DNA from: Christiangramia sabulilitoris
Lineage (GTDB): Bacteria > Bacteroidota > Bacteroidia > Flavobacteriales > Flavobacteriaceae
Direction of reading: 5' to 3'
Assembly (NCBI RefSeq): GCF_007050985.1
Contig: NZ_VHSF01000001.1
Location: forward strand, 1,302,001 to 1,366,000
Length of the DNA stretch: 64,000 bases
The position numbers were made by a program, and so were the translations under genes. How positions within the stretch are numbered: position 1 is the stretch's first letter; every line of letters starts with the position of its first letter. The notes under the pieces were generated by a model that saw only the letters and a program-made list of their open reading frames with translations, did no database searches and was not told the DNA's origin. Below, in pieces: positions 50,999 to 61,142 of this stretch.

Positions 50999-51865
50999 AT
51001 GGATACAAAGGAACTCCTTAAAAAAGTTAGAAAAATAGAGATAAAAACCCGCAGGCTGAGCGATCATGTCTTCGGCGGGGAATATCATTCTACTTTTAAA
51101 GGCCGGGGGATGACCTTTAGTGAAGTAAGACAGTACCAGTTTGGAGATGATGTAAGAAGTATAGACTGGAATGTAACCGCGCGTTATAACGAACCTTTTG
51201 TAAAGGTCTTTGAGGAAGAAAGGGAATTAACCATGATGTTGCTGGTAGATATATCCGGATCTGAAATGTTCGGTACCCAGGAGCAATTTAAAAAGGACGT
51301 GATCACTGAGATCGCGGCCACCCTTGCATTTTCAGCAACCCAGAACAATGATAAGATAGGTCTGATGCTATTTTCAGACCGAATAGAATTATATATTCCA
51401 CCCAAAAAAGGCAGGTCGCACGTACTGCGTATCATCAGGGAGCTATTGGAGTTCAAACCGGAAGGCAGGAATACCGATATTGCTGGAGCCTTGAGATACC
51501 TGTCTAATGTCATTAAAAAGAAAGCCATTGTTTTCCTGCTTTCAGATTTTATGGCAGATGATTATCAGCATACCTTAAAAATTGTTTCCGGAAAGCATGA
51601 TGTCACCGGGATCAGGGTTTTTGATAAGATGGAAGAAACCATTCCCAACCTGGGAATTGTCCAGATGCAGGATGAGGAAACGGGTGAATACATTGCCGTA
51701 GATACAGGTTCCAGGGCAGTAAGAAGGGCTTATTCCAAATATTACCAGGAGCGTCTTGATTATTTTCACCAGAGCTTTTCGGTAAGTGGTGCCGGCACGA
51801 TAAATAATCGTACCGATGATAGTTATGTAAAAAAATTATTGGGCTATTTTAAAAGAAGGGCTTAA
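50999..51865 (+). CDS. DUF58 domain protein
   Basis: The 288-residue protein starts MDTKELLKKVRKIEIKTRR; the ATG at 50999 is preferred over a non-ATG start further up. VFGGEYHSTFKGRGMTFSEVRQYQFGDDVRSIDWNVTAR is the DUF58 hallmark. The following part is VWA-like (LLVDISGSEMFG). It lies between moxR and the bat genes, as in many Bacteroidota, and probably works with MoxR. Confidence 0.93.
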   Translation: MDTKELLKKVRKIEIKTRRLSDHVFGGEYHSTFKGRGMTFSEVRQYQFGDDVRSIDWNVTARYNEPFVKVFEEERELTMMLLVDISGSEMFGTQEQFKKDVITEIAATLAFSATQNNDKIGLMLFSDRIELYIPPKKGRSHVLRIIRELLEFKPEGRNTDIAGALRYLSNVIKKKAIVFLLSDFMADDYQHTLKIVSGKHDVTGIRVFDKMEETIPNLGIVQMQDEETGEYIAVDTGSRAVRRAYSKYYQERLDYFHQSFSVSGAGTINNRTDDSYVKKLLGYFKRRA

Positions 51866-51871
51866 AAGTAA

Positions 51872-53518
51872 ATGTTCAGAAAAACCAAAAACATATATTC
51901 AAATTCAAAAAACTCCGTTGGGCTGGGATTTCTGTTTTTGTTATGCTCAATTTTATTTCCAGTTGAAGTGAACGCTCAGGAGGTATCTGCTACGGTAGAT
52001 TCTACGACCATTAAAATAGGTGAGCAGATAAAATATAAAATCGAAGTAAACACCTCTGCAGAAGACCTGGTTGTTTTTCCAGAAGGAAATACTTTTTCAC
52101 CATTGGAGGTTGTGGAATCCCCAGAGGTAGATACAGTTCGGGAAAATGGCAATTACAGGCTGCTGAAGGAATATTTTCTAACCCAGTTCGATTCAGGAAA
52201 ATATATAATTCCGCGGCAGGAAGTAATTATAAAAAGCACTTCCTTTTTTACCGATTCTATCCCTGTACAGGTCAATGATGTACTGGTGGATACGACCAAA
52301 CAAAAATTATATCCAATCAAACCTTCAGTTGAGGTGCCTCCGCGATTTAGTATCCCGGAATGGATTTGGTGGTTGTTGGGAATATTCCTCCTCGCAGGTT
52401 TGGTGGCATTCCTTGTTATTAGAAAGAAAAAGAAAGATGCAAAGGAACCGGAATTACCTCCTTATGAAGAGGCAATGGCCGAACTTGAAAAGCTGGATAA
52501 AGCTCATTATCTTGAAAGAAGAGAGATCAAGGAATATTATTCCCAGCTCAGTTTTGCGGTAAGAAAATATCTGGACCGCAAGATCTATGACCACGGTCTG
52601 GAAAGAACCACCGGGGAATTAATTATGTATCTCGAAGATCAGAAAAAGCAGGGGAAATTAAAGCTTACTGATGAAACCATCAGGGATTTTGAAAGGATCC
52701 TCAAAAGGGCAGATCTCGCGAAATTTGCCAGGTCCAAGCCCGATATTATCACCGCAAAAGAAGACAGGTCCAAAACCCAGCATGTCATTGATGACCTTAG
52801 AGCTTCTGTACCTGAACCTACCGAGGAAGAATTATTGCAGGATGAAGCTTTCAGGGAGGAGCAATTGAGAAAAAGAAAGAAAAGAAGGATCATCTTAGGG
52901 GTTGCTGCGGGGATCGCAGTGATCATAATTGGGATAACCGCTTTGATTGCTACCAAGGGTTATACTTACGTAAAAGATACCTACCTGGGCCATCCAACGA
53001 AAGAATTGCTGGAAGGTGAATGGATAAGAAGTGAATATGGGAATCCTTCAGTTGCGGTAACCACTCCCGAAGTGCTGGTACGGGGCGAGATCGATATGCC
53101 CAGGGATGTGGAACAAATGATGGTAGGCTCTGAGACTTTTATCTACGGAAGTTTCCTGAGTAATTTCTATGTTACGCTAAATACGATCAAATTCCAGGGA
53201 GAGGTAAAGTTCGATGCGCAGAAAGCTATTGACGGCATTTATGCTAATCTTGAAGCACAGGGCGCCCGGAATATTATCATGAAACAGGAGGATTTTACTA
53301 CGGTAAACGGTACTGAGGGTGTAAAGATCTTTGGAACCCTGGAAGCTCAAAATCCTGTGACCGGAGAATCTATACCTAATGAATACGAGATCCTGAATTT
53401 TGCTGAAAGAGGAGGTTTTGAGCAAATTATGGTCATCTATAACGAAAATGACGAATACGCCAGGGAAATTACTCAGCGCATCATCAACTCTGTAGAGATA
53501 AAAAATATAAACGAATAA
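51872..53518 (+). CDS. BatD-like membrane protein of the bat operon
   Basis: The 548-residue protein has a signal peptide (ends near EVNAQ), a periplasmic beta domain (about 37-155, ATVDSTTIKIGEQIKYKIEV) and a first membrane span (about 165-187, WIWWLLGIFLLAGLVAFLVI). A cytoplasmic helical region, a second span (about 335-358) and a C-terminal exported-side domain follow. It resembles BatD/DUF4381-type proteins. It overlaps batA by one base. Confidence 0.8.
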   Translation: MFRKTKNIYSNSKNSVGLGFLFLLCSILFPVEVNAQEVSATVDSTTIKIGEQIKYKIEVNTSAEDLVVFPEGNTFSPLEVVESPEVDTVRENGNYRLLKEYFLTQFDSGKYIIPRQEVIIKSTSFFTDSIPVQVNDVLVDTTKQKLYPIKPSVEVPPRFSIPEWIWWLLGIFLLAGLVAFLVIRKKKKDAKEPELPPYEEAMAELEKLDKAHYLERREIKEYYSQLSFAVRKYLDRKIYDHGLERTTGELIMYLEDQKKQGKLKLTDETIRDFERILKRADLAKFARSKPDIITAKEDRSKTQHVIDDLRASVPEPTEEELLQDEAFREEQLRKRKKRRIILGVAAGIAVIIIGITALIATKGYTYVKDTYLGHPTKELLEGEWIRSEYGNPSVAVTTPEVLVRGEIDMPRDVEQMMVGSETFIYGSFLSNFYVTLNTIKFQGEVKFDAQKAIDGIYANLEAQGARNIIMKQEDFTTVNGTEGVKIFGTLEAQNPVTGESIPNEYEILNFAERGGFEQIMVIYNENDEYAREITQRIINSVEIKNINE

Positions 53519-54522
53519 TGTTTGCTAATTTCACATTCGAAAATCCGGAATTCTTCTGGTTGTTCCTGCTGCTTCCGCCGGCTATAGCCTGGTATTTCTG
53601 GAAGAGGAATAAGCAAACGGCTGAATTAAAAATTTCATCTACAAAAGGTTTTAAGGCAAGATCTGGTTTACTTCCAAAATTAAGACCGCTTTTGTTCATA
53701 CTGCGTTTGCTCGCGCTTTCCTTTATCATCATCGCTATGGCGAGACCAAGAACGGTTGATATTTCTACAGAAACCAGTAGTTCGCAGGGAATAGATATTG
53801 TAATGGCCATAGATGTCTCAGCGAGTATGCTGGCCCGGGATCTGCAACCAAACCGCCTCGATGCTTTAAAAGCGGTGGCTGAAGAATTCGTGGAAGGAAG
53901 GCCGGGGGACCGGATTGGTCTCGTAGCCTATGCCGGTGAAAGTTTTACCAAAACACCCATCACCAGCGATAAATCTATCGTTTTAAAAGCCTTGGAAGAT
54001 ATCGAGTATAATAACGTTCTGGAGAATGGTACGGCCATAGGCTCCGGTCTGGCGACTGCGGTTAATAGGTTAAAAGACAGTCAGGCTGAAAGTAAGGTTA
54101 TTATCCTGCTTACAGATGGGGTTAATAATTCCGGGTTTATAGACCCCAATACTGCGAGTGAACTAGCCGTGGAGTTTGGTATCAAGGTTTATACTATCGG
54201 GGTGGGAAGCAATGGAATGGCACTTTCGCCGGTAGCGATGTCTCCAAGCGGGAGAATGCAGTTTGGAAGAGTGCAGGTAGAGATCGATGAAGACCTGTTA
54301 AAAGATATTGCAGCTGCTACCGGTGGTCAGTATTTCAGGGCTACAGATAATAAAAAATTGGAAGCCATTTACGAGGAGATAGATTCACTGGAGAAAACAG
54401 AAATAGAAGAATTTCGTTATTATAATTATGATGAAAAATACAGGCCGCTGGTTTTACTGGCCGGAGGATTACTTTTATTTGAAATATTATTAAGACTCAC
54501 TTTATTCAGAGGATTTATATAA
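53518..54522 (+). CDS. batA: VWA domain protein BatA
   Basis: The 334-residue membrane protein has spans near 10-28 and 58-75 and at the C-terminus (about 305-325). The VWA domain has the MIDAS motif DVSAS (D99, S101, S103) and ILLTDGVNNSG. BatA is part of the aerotolerance complex. It sits one base from batB. Confidence 0.93.
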   Translation: MFANFTFENPEFFWLFLLLPPAIAWYFWKRNKQTAELKISSTKGFKARSGLLPKLRPLLFILRLLALSFIIIAMARPRTVDISTETSSSQGIDIVMAIDVSASMLARDLQPNRLDALKAVAEEFVEGRPGDRIGLVAYAGESFTKTPITSDKSIVLKALEDIEYNNVLENGTAIGSGLATAVNRLKDSQAESKVIILLTDGVNNSGFIDPNTASELAVEFGIKVYTIGVGSNGMALSPVAMSPSGRMQFGRVQVEIDEDLLKDIAAATGGQYFRATDNKKLEAIYEEIDSLEKTEIEEFRYYNYDEKYRPLVLLAGGLLLFEILLRLTLFRGFI

Positions 54523-54523
54523 G

Positions 54524-55588
54524 ATGGTGGTACTGGAACAAGAAATATGGTTTTGGCTTTTACTGGTGATCCCGGTGATCATCTTGTTATTTCTTATCCT
54601 GATTCTCTGGCAAAACAAAACCCGGAAAAAATTTGCCAGCAGCACTTTAATGCAGCACCTGGCACCAAATAGATCCCGGTCTAAACCCATACTAAAATTA
54701 GTACTAATATTACTTGCTTTCGCCAGCCTGGTGGTCGCGATGGTAAACCCGAAAATGGGTACTAAACTAAAGACGGTCAAAAGAGAAGGGGTAGACATCG
54801 TTTTCGCCATAGACGTTTCCAAAAGCATGGATGCTGAGGATATTGCCCCTAGTAGAATAGAAAAAGCCAAACAACTGGTTAGCCAGGTTCTTAATAATCT
54901 TGGCAGCGACCGGATAGGTTTAATTGCATATGCCGGCGGGGCATACCCGCAATTACCAATTACTACAGATTATTCTGCAGCGAAAATGTTTCTGCAGGCT
55001 TTGAATACAGATATGATCTCTTCCCAGGGAACCGCCATTAGTGACGCCATAGAACTCGCTACCACCTATTATGACGATGCCCAGCAAACCAACCGTGTCC
55101 TTTTTATTATCAGCGATGGGGAAGACCATGAAGGTAATGTTGAGGAGATCACCGAGCAGGCTTCAGAAATGGGAATCCGTATTTTCACCATTGGAGTAGG
55201 GACAGAAAAAGGTGGTCCTATCCCAATTAAGAGAAACGGGGTGATCCAGAATTATAAAAAAGATAACCAGGGAGAAACGGTAATTACTAAACTGAATCCT
55301 GAAACCTTAAAAGAAATAGCGAATTCTGCCAAAGGCAGCTATATAGAGGGTAATGTTACCAGTGAAGTCACTGAAAAAGTTACCTCTGAACTTCAGGATA
55401 TTGAGAAAACAGAGTTTGAAGCGAAACAGTTTGCCGACTTTGAATCTCACTTTCAGTTGTTTCTGGGAATTGCTTTGGCATTATTATTTCTTGATATCTT
55501 TGTATTGGAACGCAGTACCGCCTGGTTGCAAAAATTAAATCTTTTCAATGAACGTAAGAAGAAAGGAGTAAAAGATGAAACCTTATAA
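54524..55588 (+). CDS. batB: VWA domain protein BatB
   Basis: The 354-residue paralogue of BatA has two N-terminal spans, MIDAS DVSKS (D97, S99, S101), IISDGEDHEG and a C-terminal span (about 310-330). It overlaps batC by 14 bases. Confidence 0.93.
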   Translation: MVVLEQEIWFWLLLVIPVIILLFLILILWQNKTRKKFASSTLMQHLAPNRSRSKPILKLVLILLAFASLVVAMVNPKMGTKLKTVKREGVDIVFAIDVSKSMDAEDIAPSRIEKAKQLVSQVLNNLGSDRIGLIAYAGGAYPQLPITTDYSAAKMFLQALNTDMISSQGTAISDAIELATTYYDDAQQTNRVLFIISDGEDHEGNVEEITEQASEMGIRIFTIGVGTEKGGPIPIKRNGVIQNYKKDNQGETVITKLNPETLKEIANSAKGSYIEGNVTSEVTEKVTSELQDIEKTEFEAKQFADFESHFQLFLGIALALLFLDIFVLERSTAWLQKLNLFNERKKKGVKDETL

Positions 55589-56447
55589 AGCTTTAAAAGT
55601 TTGTATTGCTGGTGTTTTTGGCCTTTTCTGGGTTCTAAATATGAATGCACAGGAAAAACCTGAAAAACTGGCCAGGGAATCTAACAGGTATATTGCCGAT
55701 GCCCAGGATGCCTTAGCCGAAGATGATTTTGCAGTCGCGGAGGCTTACTATCGTAAGGCTATAGCTACAGACCCTTCCAATACAACTGCCAAGTATAATA
55801 TGGGGAATCTGTATTATACTAAAGAAAAGTCCTTAAATGCTGAGGACAGGCTTAAAGAAGCTGCCGAAATTGCTCAGACCAAAACTCAGAAACACCGCAT
55901 TTTTCATAATCTGGGTAATTCCTATATGCAGCAAAAGAATTATCAGGCTGCAGTAGATGCTTTTAAAAATGCCCTTCGTAATGATCCTACAGACGAAGAA
56001 ACCAGGTATAATCTTGCTTTAGCTAAAAAAATGCTGGAAAAAGAACAGCAAAATGAGCAGGGGGATCAGGATCAAAAAAAGCAGGATCAGGAAAATAAGG
56101 ATCAGAATCAGGATCAGCAGAATAGAGACCAGAACCAGGATGGTGAAGGGGGTGAAGATGAAAAGGAAGATCAAAAGCCTAAGGACCAGGGCGATAACGA
56201 AAAAGATAAAAAAGAGGGAGATCAGAACGAAGATAAGCAGAAGGATAAGGGAGATGAGCAGAAAGAAGATCAGCAAAAAGGTGATAAGGAGAAACAGCAA
56301 CAGCAAAGACCTACCCAGGGACAATTATCTCCACAGCAAATCCAAAGTCTTCTTGAAGCTATGAATAATGAAGAAAAGAAAGTGCAGGATAAGATTAATG
56401 CTCAGAAAGCCAAAGGAGTAAAAGTAAAAACTGAAAAAGATTGGTAA
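55575..56447 (+). CDS. batC: TPR protein BatC
   Basis: The 290-residue protein has a signal peptide (ends near MNAQ) and three to four TPR helices pairs (about 30-150: AEAYYRKAIATDPSNTTAKYN, AAVDAFKNALRNDPTDEETRYN). A low-complexity tail of Q, D, E, K and N (about 155-255) follows. The tail is probably disordered and creates false open frames on both strands. The TPRs should bind other Bat proteins. Confidence 0.92.
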   Translation: MKPYKALKVCIAGVFGLFWVLNMNAQEKPEKLARESNRYIADAQDALAEDDFAVAEAYYRKAIATDPSNTTAKYNMGNLYYTKEKSLNAEDRLKEAAEIAQTKTQKHRIFHNLGNSYMQQKNYQAAVDAFKNALRNDPTDEETRYNLALAKKMLEKEQQNEQGDQDQKKQDQENKDQNQDQQNRDQNQDGEGGEDEKEDQKPKDQGDNEKDKKEGDQNEDKQKDKGDEQKEDQQKGDKEKQQQQRPTQGQLSPQQIQSLLEAMNNEEKKVQDKINAQKAKGVKVKTEKDW

Positions 56448-56499
56448 CATTTTTGAGGGTCTTGCGACAAAAAAGATTGAGTTTACAGGAGGGAAAAAG

Positions 56500-58257
56500 A
56501 TGAAATTGAAGTATTTAATTTTAAGTTTTTTATTATGTGCCACCGGTATCATACAGGCCCAGGTAAGATTTGAGGCCAAGGTGAGCAGGGAAAAGCTGGG
56601 AATTAATGAACGGCTCAGGGTTGATTTCGAAATGAATGAAGATGGAGATAATTTTGAACCACCTTCATTTGAAGGTTTTACGGTTGTAGGCGGGCCTAAC
56701 CAAAAAGTGAGTCAGAGCTTCTTTAACGGGAAAATGGAATATTCTAAAACCTATAGCTTTTACCTTCAGCCTAAAAAAACCGGGAAGCTAACCATTGGCC
56801 AGGCCGAGATCATTATTGACGAAAAGGTTTATAAAACCTCTCCGTTGCGTGTAGAAATTACCTCTGCCGTAGATAAGCCAACAGATGGTGACAATACAGA
56901 ATTAATCGCCGAGGATAACCTGCATCTGGTCGCCGAGGTTTCCAACGCTAATCCATATCTTAATGAAGCACTTACGGTGGTTTATAAACTGTATGTAAGT
57001 CCGCGGGTGAGTGTAAGTAACTGGCGCGAACTGGATAGTCCGAAGTATAATGACTTCTGGAGTCAGAGTATAGATATTCAGCAATTAAGAGTGGAAAACG
57101 GTGAATATGATGGCGAACCTTACCGCTATGTGACCTTAAGAAAAACCATTTTGTACCCTCAGAAGACCGGGGAGTTAAATATAGAACCGCTTACACTTTC
57201 CATTGCGGTGGATGTTCCAAGTGAAAGAAGAGATATTTTTGGTAGCAGGATCTATAAAACGGTTAACAAAACCGTGGCCGCAAGTAATAAAAAGATCAAG
57301 GTCAAGGCTTTACCCGATGGTAAACCTGCAGATTTTACCGGGGCCGTGGGGAAATTTAGTTTTAATGTTACCACCAGTAAAAATGAGCTGAATGCCGGAG
57401 AAAGTTTTCAGGCAAAAGTTGAGGTGAGAGGAAACGGAAATTTAAAATTATTCGATCTTCCTGAGCTTACCGCGCCTCCATCGCTGGAAATGTATGATCC
57501 TGAACGACGTGAAAATGTGAATACCAATCTTGGTGGGATGCAGGGAAGTATTTCCCAAACCTATACCGTAGTACCCACCAAAAAAGGGAAATACCCAATC
57601 CCCGCCCTTAATTTCTCCTATTTTGATCCATCTACAGAGACCTATAAATCACAAGCTTCTGAGGAAATCCTGATCAACGTAAACAGTGGTCCCTTAGCAG
57701 GCAATGAGCCTTCTGGTATGTCTTCCAGCAACAAACAACCATTGTCTATAGAGGGCAATCAGTTCAGGTATATAAAACTGGATACAAATCTAAAACCAAT
57801 TGGCAGCGGTGATTTCCTAGGGTCGGTGGCTTTCTGGAGTGCCCTGGTACTTCCGCTGGCGGCTATCCCTCTGTTTATTTTATTCGGAAAGAAAAGGGAA
57901 GAAAGAGCTAACGACATAAGAGGAAACAGGATTAGAAAAGCAGACAGGCTTGCCCGGAAATACCTTTCTGAAGCTAAAAAGAACCTTGGAGATCAAAAGG
58001 AGTTTTATTTGTCTCTGGAAAAATCCATGCATAACTATCTTAAGGCAAAGCTGCACATTCAAACCAGCGAAATGAGTAAAGAAAGGATCAATGCATTTTT
58101 AAAGGAAAAAGGAGCAGATGATCAAACCATCACTGAATTTATTTCCTTGCTGGAAAGTTGTGAATTTGCAAGATATACTCCTGCATCTTCAGATGCTATG
58201 CAGCAGGATTATGAGAAAGCGGTTAGTGTTATTTCAACCCTGGATAAACAATTATAG
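56500..58257 (+). CDS. batD: BatD family oxygen-tolerance protein
   Basis: The 585-residue protein has a signal peptide (ends near IIQAQ). Repeated beta-sandwich domains follow (RFEAKVSREKLGINERLRVDFEM at the start, FSFNVTTSKNELNAGESFQAKVEVRGNGNLK in the middle), then a membrane span (about 445-465) and a cytoplasmic helical tail. This is the BatD arrangement. Confidence 0.93.
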   Translation: MKLKYLILSFLLCATGIIQAQVRFEAKVSREKLGINERLRVDFEMNEDGDNFEPPSFEGFTVVGGPNQKVSQSFFNGKMEYSKTYSFYLQPKKTGKLTIGQAEIIIDEKVYKTSPLRVEITSAVDKPTDGDNTELIAEDNLHLVAEVSNANPYLNEALTVVYKLYVSPRVSVSNWRELDSPKYNDFWSQSIDIQQLRVENGEYDGEPYRYVTLRKTILYPQKTGELNIEPLTLSIAVDVPSERRDIFGSRIYKTVNKTVAASNKKIKVKALPDGKPADFTGAVGKFSFNVTTSKNELNAGESFQAKVEVRGNGNLKLFDLPELTAPPSLEMYDPERRENVNTNLGGMQGSISQTYTVVPTKKGKYPIPALNFSYFDPSTETYKSQASEEILINVNSGPLAGNEPSGMSSSNKQPLSIEGNQFRYIKLDTNLKPIGSGDFLGSVAFWSALVLPLAAIPLFILFGKKREERANDIRGNRIRKADRLARKYLSEAKKNLGDQKEFYLSLEKSMHNYLKAKLHIQTSEMSKERINAFLKEKGADDQTITEFISLLESCEFARYTPASSDAMQQDYEKAVSVISTLDKQL

Positions 58258-58259
58258 TG

Positions 58260-59009
58260 ATGAGAAAGTTAATCTTAATTTGTTTTCTATTTATTAGCTT
58301 CTCAGGATTTTCCCAAAATGATGATATTTTTGAGGAAGCGAATACTGCCTACCAGCAGGGGAATTATCAGGAAGCTGTAAAGGGCTATGAAGCGATCCTT
58401 GCGAATGGTGAAACTTCTGCAGAGTTATATTTCAATCTTGGGAATGCTCATTATAAACTTAACCATGTAGCCCCGAGCATTTATTATTATGAAAAGGCGC
58501 TGCAGCTGGATCCTACAGATGAGGATATTCAAAATAATATCGAATTTGCCAGGAATATGGCTATAGATGATATAGAATCTATCGAGAAAACAGGATTTGA
58601 CCAGTGGTTGATTAGCTTCACTTCATTTTTCAACTATACTACCTGGGCGGTTATGGCGATCATATTTTCAATATGCTTTGTTAGCCTCTTTTTGTTGTAT
58701 TATTTCTCCGGGCGACCCCTGTATAAAAGGTTATTTTTCGGAGGTGCAATGCTTTCAGCTCTATTAAGTGTATTATCTGTAATATTTGCTTTTCAGCAGC
58801 AGGATTTTATTCAGGATAATCAATATGCAATTATTTTTAAGGAAGAAATTGAAGTCAGGGATGAGCCTAACTTAAGAGGTGAGGCCAGCTATGAACTTCA
58901 CGAGGGTACCAAAGCCAGGGTTCTGGAAGATTACCAGGAATGGTCCAGAATTGAGCTTGCTAATGGCGCCCAGGGATGGGTAAAGAGTGCAGATATCAGG
59001 ATGCTATAA
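58260..59009 (+). CDS. batE: BatE: TPR and SH3 domain membrane protein
   Basis: The protein is 249 residues from ATG 58260 (a GTG one codon earlier overlaps the batD stop). It has a signal peptide (ends near GFSQ), TPR repeats (about 20-95), two spans (about 120-145 and 155-178) and a C-terminal bacterial SH3 domain (IEVRDEPNLRGEASYELHEG ... AQGWVKSADIRML). It closes the bat operon. Confidence 0.92.
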   Translation: MRKLILICFLFISFSGFSQNDDIFEEANTAYQQGNYQEAVKGYEAILANGETSAELYFNLGNAHYKLNHVAPSIYYYEKALQLDPTDEDIQNNIEFARNMAIDDIESIEKTGFDQWLISFTSFFNYTTWAVMAIIFSICFVSLFLLYYFSGRPLYKRLFFGGAMLSALLSVLSVIFAFQQQDFIQDNQYAIIFKEEIEVRDEPNLRGEASYELHEGTKARVLEDYQEWSRIELANGAQGWVKSADIRML

Positions 59010-59051
59010 GATCGTTCTATATTAGATTTAATATACGATATGGATGATTTA

Positions 59052-59081
59052 TTGAGTTTCTAATTAAATATCTTATTTTTG
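59052..59081 (+). promoter_or_regulatory. Promoter of the small secreted protein gene
   Basis: TTG (59052-59054), 19 bases, TATTTTTG (59074-59081): both elements and spacing are canonical. Confidence 0.7.
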
Positions 59082-59087
59082 CCTTCT

Positions 59088-59378
59088 GTGAAAAATTTTG
59101 CATACATACTTTCTTTTGTATTTATTAGTTTTCTGTTCACGCCTAGCATCATCGCTTTAGTAGACAGTTCTATAGATATTTCCATTGCCTATAATGTCAA
59201 TGAGGAAGAAAGTTCTTCAAAGAATCAGATTACATTTGAGTATACAATTGAAGAAATGGATTCAAATTATGAAAGCATTCATTTCTTGCAGACCAGAGGG
59301 ACAGACGGACATTATTATAAAGAGAATGTTTATGATGTCTTTCTTAGTGTTACTTCTCCCCCTCCAAAAAGAGCATAA
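59088..59378 (+). CDS. Small secreted or membrane-anchored protein
   Basis: The protein is 96 residues from GTG 59088. A start at 59079 would lie inside the -7 box and is excluded, leaving a very short or absent leader. An N-terminal hydrophobic segment (NFAYILSFVFISFLFTPSIIAL) is a signal peptide or anchor. The mature part is acidic and polar (NVNEEESSSKNQITFEYTIEEMD) and ends SPPPKRA. No family recognised. It precedes the SulP transporter gene. Confidence 0.6.
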   Translation: MKNFAYILSFVFISFLFTPSIIALVDSSIDISIAYNVNEEESSSKNQITFEYTIEEMDSNYESIHFLQTRGTDGHYYKENVYDVFLSVTSPPPKRA

Positions 59379-59503
59379 TACTGCAGATTTAAGCGATCAT
59401 TCTGTGATCTATGGTGTTTCCGAAATTCCGGATTAGCCTTTCCCAATTTTTAAAATTTAATAGCAGGTTCGAATGTGTTGAGCCTGGATAATAATATTGT
59501 ATT

Positions 59504-61081
59504 ATGTTTAAACATCTTAATAAAGATTTTCCGGCAAGTATTGTCGTGTTTTTTGTCGCTCTACCTTTATGTCTGGGTATCGCTCTAGCCAGTGGAGCGC
59601 CACTTTTTTCAGGTTTAATTGCCGGGATTGTTGGTGGTATTGTAGTTGGATCTCTTAGTGGCTCCAGCCTTGGGGTAAGTGGTCCTGCAGCAGGTCTTGC
59701 TGCAATTGTGCTAGCTGCTTTAGCAACACTTAGTTACCAGGATTTTTTACTGGCTGTAGTTCTCGCCGGAATCCTCCAGATCCTTTTTGGGGTTCTTAAA
59801 GCCGGTATTATAGGTTATTACTTTCCCTCTTCGGTTATAAAAGGAATGCTTACCGGTATCGGGATCATAATTATTCTAAAACAAATCCCGCACTTTTTTG
59901 GTTATGATAGTGATCCGCTGGGAGATTGGGCCTTTTTTCAGGTAGATGGAGAGAATACTTTTTCAGAGATCTTTAATATCGTAAATAATATTAGCCCAGG
60001 GGCAACGATCATAGCGTTTATAGGTATGGCCATACTTGTATTATGGGAAAAAGTATTATCTAAAAAAGGTAAGATCTTTAAATTGATCCAGGGACCTTTG
60101 GTTGCCGTTGCAGTAGGGATCATTTATTTCCTTTTAACCAGGGATTCAGAAAATTTATCTATCTCCCAGGAACACCTTGTTAATGTTCCAGTTCCAGATA
60201 GTTTTGATTCCTTCGTGGGGCAGTTTACCTTTCCATCCTTTAAAATGATAGGAACTTCCCAGATCTGGATCACCGCCTTTACCATGGCTCTGGTTGCCAG
60301 TCTGGAAACCCTTCTTTGCGTGGAAGCAACAGATAAGCTGGACCCTCATAGAAGAACAACTCCAACTAACCGTGAGCTATTTGCCCAGGGAACCGGAAAT
60401 GTGGTTTCAGGATTAATCGGGGGTCTGCCAATTACCCAGGTAATTGTAAGAAGTTCGGCGAACATACAGTCTGGAGGACAAACCAAGCTTTCGGCTATTA
60501 TGCATGGTTTCTTATTATTGATCTCGGTAATAATTATTCCTCGTGTTTTGAATTATATTCCGCTATCAGTATTAGCAGCTATATTATTCCTGGTTGGATA
60601 TAAACTGGCCAAGCCGAAATTATTCGTACAAATGTACCAGGCAGGATGGAAGCAATTTGTTCCATTTACCGTGACCGTAGTAGGTATTGTTTTTGGAGAC
60701 CTTTTAATAGGTATTAGCCTTGGTCTTATTGTAGGGATCTTTGTGATTCTTATTAAGAGCTACCAGAATTCTTATTTTCTACATATTGAAAATATTGACA
60801 ATGGCGGAAAAACCGTTAAAATGAGACTTGCTGAGGAAGTTACTTTTATAAATAAAGGTGCGATTTTGAAGGAATTGAATAATCTTGAAGAAAACTCTTA
60901 TTTAATCCTTGATACCAGACAAACCAGATACCTTGATAATGATATTATCGAAATCCTGGATGATTTTAAAATTAAAGCTGAAGAACGAAATATCGATATC
61001 AAATTAGTTTCTGAAAGAGGTATCGTGGAAAATCCTGACAGCTATCAGCAGTTTTTTAATTTAGATAAGAAACCAGCTTAA
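59504..61081 (+). CDS. SulP family anion transporter
   Basis: The 525-residue inner-membrane carrier has about 12-14 spans. It starts DFPASIVVFFVALPLCLGIALASGAPLFSGLIAGIVGG, the SulP signature, and has VSGPAAGLAA and a C-terminal STAS domain (about 440-525, EEVTFINKGAILKELNNL, ILDTRQTRYLDNDI). The neighbouring carbonic anhydrase suggests bicarbonate rather than sulfate uptake, as in BicA-like systems. Confidence 0.92.
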   Translation: MFKHLNKDFPASIVVFFVALPLCLGIALASGAPLFSGLIAGIVGGIVVGSLSGSSLGVSGPAAGLAAIVLAALATLSYQDFLLAVVLAGILQILFGVLKAGIIGYYFPSSVIKGMLTGIGIIIILKQIPHFFGYDSDPLGDWAFFQVDGENTFSEIFNIVNNISPGATIIAFIGMAILVLWEKVLSKKGKIFKLIQGPLVAVAVGIIYFLLTRDSENLSISQEHLVNVPVPDSFDSFVGQFTFPSFKMIGTSQIWITAFTMALVASLETLLCVEATDKLDPHRRTTPTNRELFAQGTGNVVSGLIGGLPITQVIVRSSANIQSGGQTKLSAIMHGFLLLISVIIIPRVLNYIPLSVLAAILFLVGYKLAKPKLFVQMYQAGWKQFVPFTVTVVGIVFGDLLIGISLGLIVGIFVILIKSYQNSYFLHIENIDNGGKTVKMRLAEEVTFINKGAILKELNNLEENSYLILDTRQTRYLDNDIIEILDDFKIKAEERNIDIKLVSERGIVENPDSYQQFFNLDKKPA

Positions 61082-61142
61082 ACCAATAAACATATCAAAT
61101 CGATGTGATTTGCACATCGATTTGAATTAAACAACCATAATT

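Noticed and set aside
56019-56364. Leucine/isoleucine-rich and arginine-rich frames in the batC region
   Set aside because: Shadows of the low-complexity Q/D/E/K tail of BatC.
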